A stretch of 47,797 nucleotides of DNA from Lachnospiraceae bacterium (GTDB lineage Bacteria; Bacillota; Clostridia; Lachnospirales; Lachnospiraceae), in assembly GCA_017521605.1 (NCBI GenBank), contig JAFXCD010000040.1:1-47797 (forward strand), in the 5' to 3' direction. The translations under genes and the position numbers were made by a program. This document shows positions 24,783 to 34,002 of the stretch, one piece after another. The notes beneath the pieces were generated by a model. The model worked only from the letters and a program-made list of their open reading frames with translations. It ran no database searches and was not told the origin of the DNA. Numbering within the stretch: the stretch's first letter is position 1; each line of letters begins with the position of its first letter.

Positions 24783-26237
24783 ATGAGCAAACAAAATCTA
24801 ACCCTATTAACAGACCTTTATGAATTAACCATGATGCAGGGTTATTTTAAAAACAAAGGTCAGAACGAAACTGTTATTTTTGATGCCTTTTACAGAAACA
24901 ATCCCTGCGGAAGCGGCTATTCTATTGCTGCAGGTCTGGAGCAGGTTATCGAATATGTGAAAAATCTGCATTTTTCTGCTGAAGACATTGATTATTTAAA
25001 GAGCCTGAATATTTTTGACAGAGATTTCTTAGATTATTTAAGAGGCTTCCACTTTACGGGAGATATTTATGCTATTCCTGAAGGAACTGTTGTCTTCCCC
25101 AGAGAACCTTTGGTAAAGGTTATTGCACCTATTATGGAAGCTCAGCTGATTGAAACAGCCATTTTAAATATTATTAATCATCAGAGTCTTATTGCCACCA
25201 AAGCAGCTCGTGTCTGCTATGCAGCCAAAGGCGATGGTATCATGGAATTCGGTCTTCGCCGTGCCCAGGGACCTGATGCCGGTCTGTACGGTGCACGTGC
25301 GGCTATGATTGCAGGTTGTGTAGGAACCTCCAATGTATTGGCCGGACGCCTCTTTGATGTACCTGTAAAGGGCACCCATGCTCACAGCTGGATTATGAGT
25401 TTTCCGGATGAATATACTGCATTTAAAACTTATGCAGAGATGTACCCTCAGGCATGTATCCTGTTGGTAGATACTTATGATACTTTAAAATCCGGTGTAC
25501 CTAATGCCATCAAGGTATTTACAGAAATGCGTGAAGCAGGTATCCCCCTCACCTTCTATGGTATACGTCTGGATAGCGGAGACTTGGCTTATCTGTCCAA
25601 AAAAGCCCGCAAAATGTTAGATGCAGCCGGGTTCCCTGATGCAGTCATCTCTGCATCCAATGATTTGGACGAATATTTAATCGAATCCCTGAAGGCTCAG
25701 GGTGCTACCATCACCTCCTGGGGTGTAGGTACCAACCTGATTACTGCCAAGGATAATCCTTCTTTTGGCGGTGTGTACAAGCTGGCAGCTATCATGGGAC
25801 CGAATGGAGAATTTATCCCTAAGATTAAACTTTCCGAAAATAGCGAAAAAGTTACCAACCCCGGCAACAAAGTCATCTATCGTGTTTATGATAAAGAGGC
25901 AAACAAAATTATTGCCGACTTAATCTGTCTGGCAGATGAAACCTATAGCGAGGACAATGACTTATCTCTTTTTGACCCGGTAGAACCCTGGAAAAAAACC
26001 AAGCTAAAAGCGGGCACCTATACTTTACGTCCTCTCTTTGAGCAGATTTTTGACCGCGGTGAGTGTGTATATACTTCACCCAAGGTTATGGAAATTCGTG
26101 ATTACTGTTTAAAGGAGCAGGATACTCTTTGGGAAGAGTCCAAACGTTTCGTAAATCCTCATAAGGTTTATGTTGACCTTTCCAAAAAGCTGTATGATAC
26201 CAAGATTCAGCTCTTAGACCAAATGAGTGAAGGCTAA
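24783..26237 (+). CDS. pncB: Nicotinate phosphoribosyltransferase
   Basis: This 484-residue enzyme converts nicotinate and PRPP to nicotinate mononucleotide for NAD salvage. Conserved parts include LTDLYELTMMQGYF at the N-terminus, EFGLRRAQGPDAG, GTHAHSWIMSF and the RLDSGDLAYLSKKARKMLDAAGF phosphate-binding region. Length fits the group found in Firmicutes. It lies 21 nt after the diguanylate cyclase with a good GGGAGG site, so the two may be cotranscribed. With pnuC and nadR across the divergent promoters, three NAD salvage genes lie within about 11 kb. Confidence 0.95.
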   Translation: MSKQNLTLLTDLYELTMMQGYFKNKGQNETVIFDAFYRNNPCGSGYSIAAGLEQVIEYVKNLHFSAEDIDYLKSLNIFDRDFLDYLRGFHFTGDIYAIPEGTVVFPREPLVKVIAPIMEAQLIETAILNIINHQSLIATKAARVCYAAKGDGIMEFGLRRAQGPDAGLYGARAAMIAGCVGTSNVLAGRLFDVPVKGTHAHSWIMSFPDEYTAFKTYAEMYPQACILLVDTYDTLKSGVPNAIKVFTEMREAGIPLTFYGIRLDSGDLAYLSKKARKMLDAAGFPDAVISASNDLDEYLIESLKAQGATITSWGVGTNLITAKDNPSFGGVYKLAAIMGPNGEFIPKIKLSENSEKVTNPGNKVIYRVYDKEANKIIADLICLADETYSEDNDLSLFDPVEPWKKTKLKAGTYTLRPLFEQIFDRGECVYTSPKVMEIRDYCLKEQDTLWEESKRFVNPHKVYVDLSKKLYDTKIQLLDQMSEG

Positions 26238-26292
26238 AATTTGTTTTGTTTATTTACGGACATGCTAAGATACAACAAAGGAGCATTCATAT

Positions 26293-27894
26293 ATGAAGGT
26301 CAAATCACAGACAATTATTGCCGTTTTAATCACAGCGGGTTTGTGCGCCATTTACGCAGCGCTTCCTTATGTAGGTACTGTTTCCTTAACAAATATTGCA
26401 CTTAGTATACTTGTTTCTGTTTTTTTGTTTATTGTAATACTTTGTGTTCTTTACAGAATAGCTCCTACTATATTAACCAGAATACACTGCCCCAAAATAG
26501 AAAATAAGATTTACACTACATGGACAAATCGTCGTTTTGTATTAATACTTTGGGGACTCCTGCTGATTTGCTGGCTACCCACATACCTGGCTTTCTTTCC
26601 CGGTATATTTGGCTATGACGCTCCCATACAAATGCAACAGTTAATGGGAGAAGCCCCTTTTTCTGCACATCATCCCATTCTCCACACATTTATCCTCGGT
26701 GGTCTTATGGAATGCGGAAAAAATCTTTCCGGCAGCTATAGTGGTGGTGTTGCACTTTTTTGCATTATTCAGGGAATCCTGGTAACCGGAAGTATTTCAT
26801 ACTGCTTTCTTTTTATGAAAATCAAACGAACCCCTTTCCCGGTTCTGGCAATCACATTTCTGGTCTGTGCCTGCAATCCGGTATTACAGGTATTGTCCTT
26901 TAACATTACAAAAGATATCTTATTCGGTGTATGCTTTCTCCATTTTATATTGTGTTGCTATAAATGGTTGGAAAAACAGGAGGTACATACCAAATCAGAA
27001 ATACTACTTCTTGTGTTTTGGGGGATTATGTCCTGTCTTTTACGCAATCAGGGCAAATATATTATTCTGGTATTGTTACTGCTTTGCCTGATTCTATACC
27101 GCACCGACCGTAAGCTTTTATTATCACTTGGCACAATCATAATTGTCAGCCAGCTATTTTTTGCAATAAGTACCAATGTATTTGGAGTTAAGAAAACCGA
27201 TGAAAGAGAAATGCTTAGTATTCCTATGCAGCAGATGGCCTTTGTTTGCAATCAATATATGCAACAGGGGGATGTGAATCTGACACAAGAGGAATTCGAC
27301 AAATTCACACTTCTGGTGAATGCAGAATATCTTCCCAATTACAGACAGGACATTTCGGACCCTGTTAAAAGCTATTTTAATACAGCCGTTCTGAAAGAAG
27401 ATTTACCCGGATATATTAAATTGTATTTATCTATTGGCTTAAAAAATCCAGGCTATTACCTAATGGCCATGCGTAACATGATTTATCCTTATTGGAATAT
27501 GACATTAAGCCAATTTCGGTATTTATGTGTAGAAAATACATTTCCCCATGTTTCGACAAAATGGGGAATCCAGCAAACTACCCTTTTTCCCTCTTATAAG
27601 GAATTTCTAACTGATTTCATACTAAGTACTTTGGGTAACAAGTCCTCAATTATTACATGGCTTTTACAACCGGGGATCTGCATCTGGATTTTAACTGCAT
27701 TGTTGGGAATCGCAATTGTACAAAATAATAAGATAATACTTATAGGAACATCCATACCTTTCCTGTTTTTCGGAACCTTATTATTAGGTCCGGTTGCTTT
27801 ATTCCGCTATATCTATCCATTAATGCTTGCAACACCTTGGGCTACTACCCTGTTATGCAACAGTTTAGAATCTGCAAAATCCAACAAACCATAA
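26293..27894 (+). CDS. DUF6020 family multi-span membrane protein
   Basis: This 533-residue protein has about eleven to twelve predicted membrane segments. The region WLPTYLAFFPGIFGYDAPIQ followed by HHPILHTFILGG is typical of the DUF6020 group. These proteins resemble GT39/GT83-type polytopic glycosyltransferases, with an aromatic and acidic loop after the first spans. A role in cell-surface glycan transfer is inferred and no substrate is indicated. An AAGGAG site precedes the start, and the gene ends at a hairpin with a T-run. Confidence 0.75.
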   Translation: MKVKSQTIIAVLITAGLCAIYAALPYVGTVSLTNIALSILVSVFLFIVILCVLYRIAPTILTRIHCPKIENKIYTTWTNRRFVLILWGLLLICWLPTYLAFFPGIFGYDAPIQMQQLMGEAPFSAHHPILHTFILGGLMECGKNLSGSYSGGVALFCIIQGILVTGSISYCFLFMKIKRTPFPVLAITFLVCACNPVLQVLSFNITKDILFGVCFLHFILCCYKWLEKQEVHTKSEILLLVFWGIMSCLLRNQGKYIILVLLLLCLILYRTDRKLLLSLGTIIIVSQLFFAISTNVFGVKKTDEREMLSIPMQQMAFVCNQYMQQGDVNLTQEEFDKFTLLVNAEYLPNYRQDISDPVKSYFNTAVLKEDLPGYIKLYLSIGLKNPGYYLMAMRNMIYPYWNMTLSQFRYLCVENTFPHVSTKWGIQQTTLFPSYKEFLTDFILSTLGNKSSIITWLLQPGICIWILTALLGIAIVQNNKIILIGTSIPFLFFGTLLLGPVALFRYIYPLMLATPWATTLLCNSLESAKSNKP

Positions 27895-27909
27895 ATATTG
27901 TAATTTAAT

Positions 27910-27960
27910 AGGAGCAGGTTACCATGACACAAATTGGTTATGATATCCTACTCCTTTTTA
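27910..27960 (+). terminator. Terminator of the pncB/DUF6020 unit
   Basis: An imperfect inverted repeat pairs AGGAGCAGG (27910-27918) with CCTACTCCT (27947-27955), allowing one mismatch, and an inner ACCA/TGGT pairing. It is followed by TTTTTA on the plus strand. It lies 16 nt after the DUF6020 stop and faces the 3' end of spoVT. Confidence 0.65.
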
Positions 27961-27985
27961 TTCCAACAAACCGCTCGAGCAGCCT

Positions 27986-28531
27986 TTACTGCTCCATCTG
28001 TCGTCCTAGGAAGGTTGCGGCAGACTGCAAAAGTTTCTGCTCTACTTCACCCATACGGTTTTTCTGTTCAGTCTCCAACAGTAATACAGCTCCGATAACA
28101 TCTCCCTCACAAATAATTGGTACGATTGCCTGGTGCTGAAATTCTTCCTGTACTTCATCTGAAACAACAACATAATTTCTGTCACCTTTGGAAGCAAAAA
28201 CACTTTCTCTCTGGTCCATCTTTTCTTCCAACTGAGTGCTTACTTCCTTCCCTGCAAAAGCTTTGCCACCACCGGCCACAGCAATAAACTGATCTCTGTC
28301 CGCAATCAAAGCCACATGACCGGATACCTTAGCCAGACTTTCTGCATACTGCTTTGCAAAGGTTGTCATCTCTCCAATAGGGGAATACTTCTTCAAAATC
28401 ACCTGTCCTTCCCTGTCTGTAAAAATCTCAACAGGGTCGCTTTCCCTGATGTGTAATGTTCTGCGAATTTCCTTGGGAATAACAATACGGCCTAAGTCAT
28501 CTATTCTACGCACAATACCTGTTGCTTTCAT
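27986..28531 (-). CDS. spoVT: Stage V sporulation protein T
   Basis: SpoVT is a DNA-binding regulator active late in the forespore. The 181-residue protein has an AbrB-type swapped-hairpin DNA-binding domain at residues 1-50 (MKATGIVRRIDDLGRIVIPK) and a C-terminal GAF-like domain with VPIICEGDVIGAVLLLE. Length and both domains are typical, and its presence shows a spore-forming lineage. The ribosome binding site AAAGGAA (28540-28546) lies 8 nt before the start, inside one arm of an 18-bp inverted repeat. Confidence 0.95.
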   Translation of the reverse strand: MKATGIVRRIDDLGRIVIPKEIRRTLHIRESDPVEIFTDREGQVILKKYSPIGEMTTFAKQYAESLAKVSGHVALIADRDQFIAVAGGGKAFAGKEVSTQLEEKMDQRESVFASKGDRNYVVVSDEVQEEFQHQAIVPIICEGDVIGAVLLLETEQKNRMGEVEQKLLQSAATFLGRQMEQ

Positions 28532-28535
28532 ATAA

Positions 28536-28595
28536 AAAATTCCTTTCTTTACATTTTCTAGTTTTGAAACTAGTATCTGTAAAGAAAGGAATTTT
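28536..28595 (-). promoter_or_regulatory. 18-bp hairpin covering the spoVT ribosome binding site
   Basis: Perfect inverted repeats of 18 bp (28536-28553 and 28578-28595) enclose a loop that itself folds as a 7-bp hairpin (CTAGTTT/AAACTAG). In the spoVT mRNA the proximal arm contains the whole AAAGGAA ribosome binding site, 8 nt before AUG. If the transcript begins upstream of the distal arm, the site would be closed. On the DNA level it could also be a large palindromic operator. The sequence is certain; the effect is inferred. Confidence 0.7.
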
Positions 28596-28800
28596 ATACC
28601 TTAAATACTTACATTCATTCGATGTTTGACCATATCACTTGTATCCTCTAATTGCTTAATACTTTCATTATATTTTAACAGCTCTATTTACCTTTTTAAG
28701 TTGACAAAAATTTTTTCCAAATTTTGTAACCAATCCGTAAGTGTTCCTGTCTTTATAGGTAAGCAAACAAAAAATCTTTAAATTCGGGGAGGAATTTATT

Positions 28801-30528
28801 ATGTTAAGAAAAAAAATTATTGCTCTTATTTGTCTCGTTGGTTTAACCACTTCTTTAACTGCATGTGGTGAAGCTGCAACAACTTCAGAAGTTACTTCTG
28901 ATTACAGACCTTCCAATAAGGTCGAAAAACCCATAGCGAATACCGCTTCATCTTCCGGCAGTAGTACTGAAAGCGGAACTACTACACAAAATGATGTCGT
29001 TATCAGAAAAGCCAAAGAAGAATCCTTCTTAGATGAATTCTCCTATGAACTGAATTCTGCTTATGATAGTATTTGCTGTGAATCTGCAGAAGTCGAGTCT
29101 TTCATGCCGGGAGATTATTATGAAGAGGAGTTCAACACAGAAGAATACAACTACATCCAGGAAAATGGCTTTCTGAAAGTAGCTACTTCTCCATTATCTA
29201 CCTTTGCTGCAGATGTGGACACAGGCTCATACAGCAACTTCCGTCGTATGATTCATGATAACTATTCCTTGGAAGATATTCCTATGGGTGCTATCCGTGC
29301 TGAAGAAATGATTAACTATTTTGATTATGACATCAAAGAAAGCAGAGATGATAACCGTTTTGCAGTAGCTTATGAAACAGGCATCTGCCCATGGAATGAA
29401 GACAATGATTTATTAATGCTGACCGTAAAAGCTAAAGATGTAGATTTGGATTATGTAGGTAATAATTTTGTATTCCTCATTGACTCTTCAGGCTCCATGC
29501 GTTCCAATGATAAAGGTGATTTGGCTATTAAATCCTTTAAACTTCTGGCTGAAACCTTAACCGAAGACGACCGTGTATCCATCGTTACCTATTCCGGCTC
29601 TTCACAGGTCATATTGGACAGCTGTGATGGTGATGATTATGACAAAATATGCAGAGCTTTGGACTCTATTGAATTCGGTGGCGGCACCAATGGTAGCGGT
29701 GGTATTACCGCAGCATACGAGCTGGCAGATGAAAACTTCATGGAAGGTGGTAACAATCGTGTCATCATCGCTTCCGACGGAGATATGAACTTAGGTATTA
29801 CCAGCACCGGTGGCCTCACAGATCTTATTAGCGAAAAGAAAGAATCCGGTGTATTCTTAACTGTACTGGGTTATGGTACCGGCAACTATTCTGATGCCAA
29901 CATGGAAAGTCTGGCTGACTGCGGTAATGGTAATTATCACTATATTGATTGCATTGAAGAAGCTGAACGTGTACTGGTAGACCAATTAAAGGAAACTACT
30001 GTTACTGTTGCCAAAGATGTAAAGCTTCAGGTAGAATTCAACCCTACTCAGGTTTCTGAATACCGTTTAATCGGTTATGAAAACCGTACTATGGCAGCAG
30101 AAGATTTTGAGGATGATACCAAGGATGGCGGTGAAACCGGCGCCGGTCAGACCGTAACCGTTCTGTACGAACTGGTTCGTAATGATGATGGTAATAAAGG
30201 TAGCGATCTGAAGTACCAGACTGACCGCGAATTAACAGACGCAGCCTTGAGTGATGAATTATTAACTCTCTCCATCCGTTATAAAGAACCCGATGGCAAG
30301 AAAAGTGTAGAAGAAAACTTTGATGTACTTGCTCCAAAAGATTCTTCTGATGACCTTTCCGAAGATTTATCCTTCGTTGCAGGTATTGCAGAGCTTACCA
30401 TGATTATCAATGACAGCGATTATCTTGGCAATGCTACCATGGACTCTGCATATCAGCTGGTTAAGAACGGTACTGCTGATGATGAAGCCCGTGAAGAATT
30501 GTGCAAAATGATGCGTAATTTAAGATAA
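28801..30528 (+). CDS. VWA-domain lipoprotein (YfbK-like)
   Basis: This 575-residue protein has a lipoprotein signal with lipobox LTAC (Cys22), a low-complexity Ser/Thr linker and an N-terminal VWA-associated domain (STFAADVDTGSYSNFRRMI). The VWA domain follows, with an intact MIDAS motif DSSGSMRSN near residue 228. A C-terminal DUF3520-like part includes VAGIAELTMIINDS. YfbK-type proteins are cell-surface anchored and probably bind protein partners via a metal ion. A long leader precedes it, with a TTGACA at 28701-28706 but no clear -10. The gene ends at a long hairpin before the next gene. Confidence 0.88.
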   Translation: MLRKKIIALICLVGLTTSLTACGEAATTSEVTSDYRPSNKVEKPIANTASSSGSSTESGTTTQNDVVIRKAKEESFLDEFSYELNSAYDSICCESAEVESFMPGDYYEEEFNTEEYNYIQENGFLKVATSPLSTFAADVDTGSYSNFRRMIHDNYSLEDIPMGAIRAEEMINYFDYDIKESRDDNRFAVAYETGICPWNEDNDLLMLTVKAKDVDLDYVGNNFVFLIDSSGSMRSNDKGDLAIKSFKLLAETLTEDDRVSIVTYSGSSQVILDSCDGDDYDKICRALDSIEFGGGTNGSGGITAAYELADENFMEGGNNRVIIASDGDMNLGITSTGGLTDLISEKKESGVFLTVLGYGTGNYSDANMESLADCGNGNYHYIDCIEEAERVLVDQLKETTVTVAKDVKLQVEFNPTQVSEYRLIGYENRTMAAEDFEDDTKDGGETGAGQTVTVLYELVRNDDGNKGSDLKYQTDRELTDAALSDELLTLSIRYKEPDGKKSVEENFDVLAPKDSSDDLSEDLSFVAGIAELTMIINDSDYLGNATMDSAYQLVKNGTADDEAREELCKMMRNLR

Positions 30529-30533
30529 CTATT

Positions 30534-30581
30534 AGCTGTCTGCTACTCTCAGCTAAATAATCAAGAGAGTAGCAGACAGCT
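30534..30581 (+). repeat. 17-bp perfect hairpin between two plus-strand genes
   Basis: Arms of 17 bp (30534-30550 and 30565-30581) are perfect inverted repeats with a 14-nt loop. No T-run follows on either strand. The hairpin starts 5 nt after the VWA stop and ends 1 nt before the ribosome binding site of the next gene (GAAAGGA). It may act in mRNA processing or stabilise the upstream message. Confidence 0.6.
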
Positions 30582-30594
30582 TGAAAGGATCCTT

Positions 30595-32040
30595 ATGAAG
30601 AAGAAACTTATTTTTTCATTTTGCATCATGTTATTTATTCTGATTAGTATCTATTTTATTATCTCCTTTACTAAAAGGGAATGGAAGGCTGTAGAGCTTC
30701 CTTCTGATGAAATTTTACTTATCAGTCAATATGTAAACTTTGCATGGGGATATCAAAATAATGGTATTTTTATTGATTCTGAGGGTGGTGTGTATTCCTT
30801 TGATTTTACGCAAACTTCATACAATCTCAATCAAGCCTCAACTGATGCCGACTTCATAAATAATCTACATACTATACGCGCTAATGAAGACCCTATCACT
30901 ACCCTGAATGCTGACACCCTCAAAGAGCTTTATTGGTATGTTTCACACATAAATATTGACAGCACCTTTACCAAGACTCATCGGGCATGTGATGCCGGCT
31001 CAGACTCGCTAAAAATTTATGACACAAGTGTTCAGAAACTTATTACCTGTTACGAGACCGGCGACTATGATGGTGAATTACAGGATGCATATGCCAAGAA
31101 ATTATATTCCTTGTTTAAAAGAAAGATACAACCAATTATCAACTTTAGCACCATTAAAAATGATTCTAAACAGTCCTTGAAATCCGACTCAAAGGATAGC
31201 ACTGAAATATCTGTAATCCAAGCTGAAACTCTTCCAACATATCATTTCACTTCTTCAGAAGAAGTAGAGCAGATGCCGGATGAAGATTTAATTTTTATTA
31301 ATCAACATACCTATAAAACTATGGATTTTTATGAAGATGGTGAATTCAAGGAGTTGGATCTGTTCGGAATTGAACCGGATAGAGATATATATGAAAATGT
31401 TTCTATTGATTTTTTCTGGTTAAAGGATTTAGAGATAGACCTGGATGTTTCTAAACCTATTCCGAAATCTGAATTTCAACGATTGGTAGATAATGATATT
31501 GAAATGATGTATTACTATGCCAATACACAAAAACCAGGTGATGAAACAGGTCGCGTTGTGGTTAGTAAGGATACTTTTTTCTGTGGTGAAAATGATTTGT
31601 ATGCAGAATATAGTGTACGCTACACTCAAAGGTGCACCATGTATGAGAATGATAAATTAACCTCAACCGACGTTCCCAGAGCATACAGGCAGGTGTATTT
31701 AAAGAATTATATTGTTGAGACCAATGTAAATCACTGGCGCGCCTATTTGTTAGGGGAATTAAGTGCTGATTATGTAAAAGAACAATTAGACGTTTTTCAT
31801 TCATATGATACCAATCCCATCATTTATAGGGAAGTCATTGAACAGGATAACCGCTATATCTATTCTACTTATTATACCAGCTTTGAATATAGTGGCTGGG
31901 GTAAGAATAATGTAGTAATCTTATGGAATCACAAAAATTATGTGTATAAGAACTCGCATCTGGTAACCGGTACTAATCCTTTTGAAATACGAAGAGCGGA
32001 GATACTGGGAACAGAGAATGATGTTCTTCCTGTTGAGTGA
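30595..32040 (+). CDS. Membrane-anchored protein of unknown function
   Basis: This 481-residue protein begins with an uncleaved signal-anchor (KKKLIFSFCIMLFILISIYF) and then has a large extracytoplasmic domain. No known motif was recognised. The sequence is rich in Asp, Tyr and Asn, and a stretch around residue 200 is Ser/Lys/Asp-rich and probably disordered (DSKQSLKSDSKDSTE). The start has an AAAGGATCC site 6 nt upstream. It follows the VWA lipoprotein behind a hairpin and may be part of the same unit, which would suggest a joint surface role. Confidence 0.7.
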   Translation: MKKKLIFSFCIMLFILISIYFIISFTKREWKAVELPSDEILLISQYVNFAWGYQNNGIFIDSEGGVYSFDFTQTSYNLNQASTDADFINNLHTIRANEDPITTLNADTLKELYWYVSHINIDSTFTKTHRACDAGSDSLKIYDTSVQKLITCYETGDYDGELQDAYAKKLYSLFKRKIQPIINFSTIKNDSKQSLKSDSKDSTEISVIQAETLPTYHFTSSEEVEQMPDEDLIFINQHTYKTMDFYEDGEFKELDLFGIEPDRDIYENVSIDFFWLKDLEIDLDVSKPIPKSEFQRLVDNDIEMMYYYANTQKPGDETGRVVVSKDTFFCGENDLYAEYSVRYTQRCTMYENDKLTSTDVPRAYRQVYLKNYIVETNVNHWRAYLLGELSADYVKEQLDVFHSYDTNPIIYREVIEQDNRYIYSTYYTSFEYSGWGKNNVVILWNHKNYVYKNSHLVTGTNPFEIRRAEILGTENDVLPVE

Positions 32041-32059
32041 CTGTTTACGAATAAATCTA

Positions 32060-32090
32060 AGGGCGACTAAAAGCCGCCCCCTTTTATTTT
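32060..32090 (+). terminator. Terminator of the 30595-32040 gene
   Basis: GGGCGACT pairs with AGCCGCCC across a 3-nt loop with one A-C mismatch, followed by CCCTTTTATTTT on the plus strand. It lies about 20 nt after the stop codon and also faces the end of the convergent hydrolase gene. Confidence 0.7.
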
Positions 32091-32091
32091 C

Positions 32092-33753
32092 TTACTTCTC
32101 CAGTTCCTGATACATCTTTACAATATCTTCAAAATCTCCGCCTACCAGTGTACCATCCGCCAATCTTCTGAACTGATTCATAAACAACCATGCATGCTCA
32201 CAGGTATGATGTCTGACTTCATGGCCCTGACCACTGATGCTTCCAAATACACAGTAACACTTGTTTCCTTCACTCTCAAAAAGGTTCAAGGTCAGCACAC
32301 TGCCTCTTATCGGGTCATCGATCTTACATATTACATCCCCATCAATTCCCCAGATAGGATTTTTCCAATCTTCCTGCTTCTCATAATCCACATCATACTT
32401 GGTTTTGGTCTGGTTAATTTTCATGACATAGCCCATTCTATCCACACATTTCTGTGCTTGGAAAGGAAGCTCTGGCAAAGGGGTAATCTCACCACCTGTA
32501 TAAAACACAGGAACAATCTTATCCTGATTATATCCAGGCACTTCACTACCATAAGAATTGCAACCCACATCAAAAGTTGCATCCATAGGTGCCACAGCAG
32601 CAAAAGTTAACGGATATTCCTGATACATATCCCAAGATTTACAACCACCCATGGAGAAACCAGTGGAATAAATCTTTTCACTATCGATATGATACTTTTC
32701 CTCTAAATGTACAATCAGCTCCATCATTTCCGTAGCAGTACTATTCAAATGGTTTTCAATACAAACCAAAAGGAAGTCGTACTTAGCAGCAATTCTGGAC
32801 CAGCCGGAAACACTGCTCATAAAGAAAGTAGAATCTCCGCCTCCATGAAAACAAAGCACTAAGGGAAGCTTCTTACTACCGTCCATGCTTGCTTTGTTAT
32901 AGTATGCCATATAACCCACCTTATGCTCTGTAGTCCCTGCATCATCTCCCTTATTATCAGGAGCAGTGGTTACGATACAAACACCGGGCTCCATAGCCAC
33001 GCCCATCTTTTCAAAATCGGGATCAATTTCCAGATTACCCACCATACGCTTAAACTGCTTGGTAAATGCATAATAATCTTCAACATAGTCTGCCTTATCC
33101 TTGATTAACAGATGGTCACAACCCTCCTTGAAAATAGCATTCACTTCTTCACTGTTACCAACAGAAATCACAGGAATGTCTCTCTTCTGCAAATCCGGAA
33201 CTATGGATAAATTCTCCAGCACACAGGTCACAGGAGTGATATCCCCCTTGCCGAACAAACCATCTCCCTCTACTTTTTTCAGGCAATTCTTTGCTATGTA
33301 ATCCGCCGCGATTCCCCGACCATACAAACAGGTTCTTAAAATAGCACCTCGGATAAAATACTCACCCCAGCATTTATTGAAACGGTCCCACATCTTGGCC
33401 GCACCATCCTCATAATACTGGCTGATTTTGGACTGGGAAATGATGGCTTCGAAAATATCTGATGGTGCCTTTTCCCACCCACCTTCATTGGTAGGATAAA
33501 CAAATACCACACTACCTGCGAAGTCTGATGCAATCTGAGCAAGACCTGTTTCCTCAGCATATTTTTTTGCCTCCTCAGGGCTACTTTCTGTTTCTTCAAA
33601 TACCAATTGATAGGGCGCCAAAAAACCATAATTGATAATATCTGCCATCAATTCTGTAGTAGGCACATATACTTTCACACGGAATTTTTCAAATTCCTTT
33701 TCCCACATTTTACTTCCATCAGAAAACACTGTTCTCTCTGGTAAATCTTGCAT
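32092..33753 (-). CDS. Alpha/beta hydrolase, PHB-depolymerase/esterase-like
   Basis: The C-terminal half of this 553-residue protein is an alpha/beta hydrolase with oxyanion-region LCFHGGGD (HGGG at 303-306), nucleophile elbow GFSMGG (Ser367) and a late His in GQGHEV (His511). This pattern fits the PHB depolymerase/feruloyl esterase group. The N-terminal 280 residues contain VFVYPTNEGGW and TCLYGRGIAADY, resembling a second, degenerate hydrolase fold whose nucleophile position is Arg. No signal peptide is seen, so it should act in the cytoplasm. The substrate is unknown. A TGA-TATAAT extended -10 and a palindrome lie just upstream. Confidence 0.75.
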   Translation of the reverse strand: MQDLPERTVFSDGSKMWEKEFEKFRVKVYVPTTELMADIINYGFLAPYQLVFEETESSPEEAKKYAEETGLAQIASDFAGSVVFVYPTNEGGWEKAPSDIFEAIISQSKISQYYEDGAAKMWDRFNKCWGEYFIRGAILRTCLYGRGIAADYIAKNCLKKVEGDGLFGKGDITPVTCVLENLSIVPDLQKRDIPVISVGNSEEVNAIFKEGCDHLLIKDKADYVEDYYAFTKQFKRMVGNLEIDPDFEKMGVAMEPGVCIVTTAPDNKGDDAGTTEHKVGYMAYYNKASMDGSKKLPLVLCFHGGGDSTFFMSSVSGWSRIAAKYDFLLVCIENHLNSTATEMMELIVHLEEKYHIDSEKIYSTGFSMGGCKSWDMYQEYPLTFAAVAPMDATFDVGCNSYGSEVPGYNQDKIVPVFYTGGEITPLPELPFQAQKCVDRMGYVMKINQTKTKYDVDYEKQEDWKNPIWGIDGDVICKIDDPIRGSVLTLNLFESEGNKCYCVFGSISGQGHEVRHHTCEHAWLFMNQFRRLADGTLVGGDFEDIVKMYQELEK

Positions 33754-33778
33754 AACCTTATACCCCTTTCTCGTCGCG

Positions 33779-33807
33779 AAACAATTTAGTAAATCGTTTT
33801 AATTATA
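33779..33807 (-). promoter_or_regulatory. Extended -10 promoter and operator-like palindrome
   Basis: On the minus strand TGA-TATAAT (-10 at 33802-33807) is followed at 33779-33799 by the near-perfect palindrome AAACGATTT-3 nt-AAATTGTTT (8 of 9 paired). The palindrome has the size and AT-rich form of a LacI/GntR-type operator. No good -35 is seen. It probably controls the hydrolase gene. The remaining bases up to 34002 hold nothing else supported. Confidence 0.45.
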
Positions 33808-34002
33808 TCACAATCATAGGGTAATTGGCTATACTTTACAAAATATTCATCTGAAATCCACAATACTTTTCATCTACCTTATAATTTTTTCCATAATCTG
33901 CCGGCGTTTTTGCAACTTTCATTTCATATCGTGCACTTTTTTATATTATTAGCACATTATTTATTTAATAGATATTTGTTTTTGGGAGTATTTCACACTT
34001 TT

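Noticed and set aside
27924-28139. 71-codon plus-strand frame at the end of spoVT
   Set aside because: It lies inside the terminator and the antisense of spoVT.
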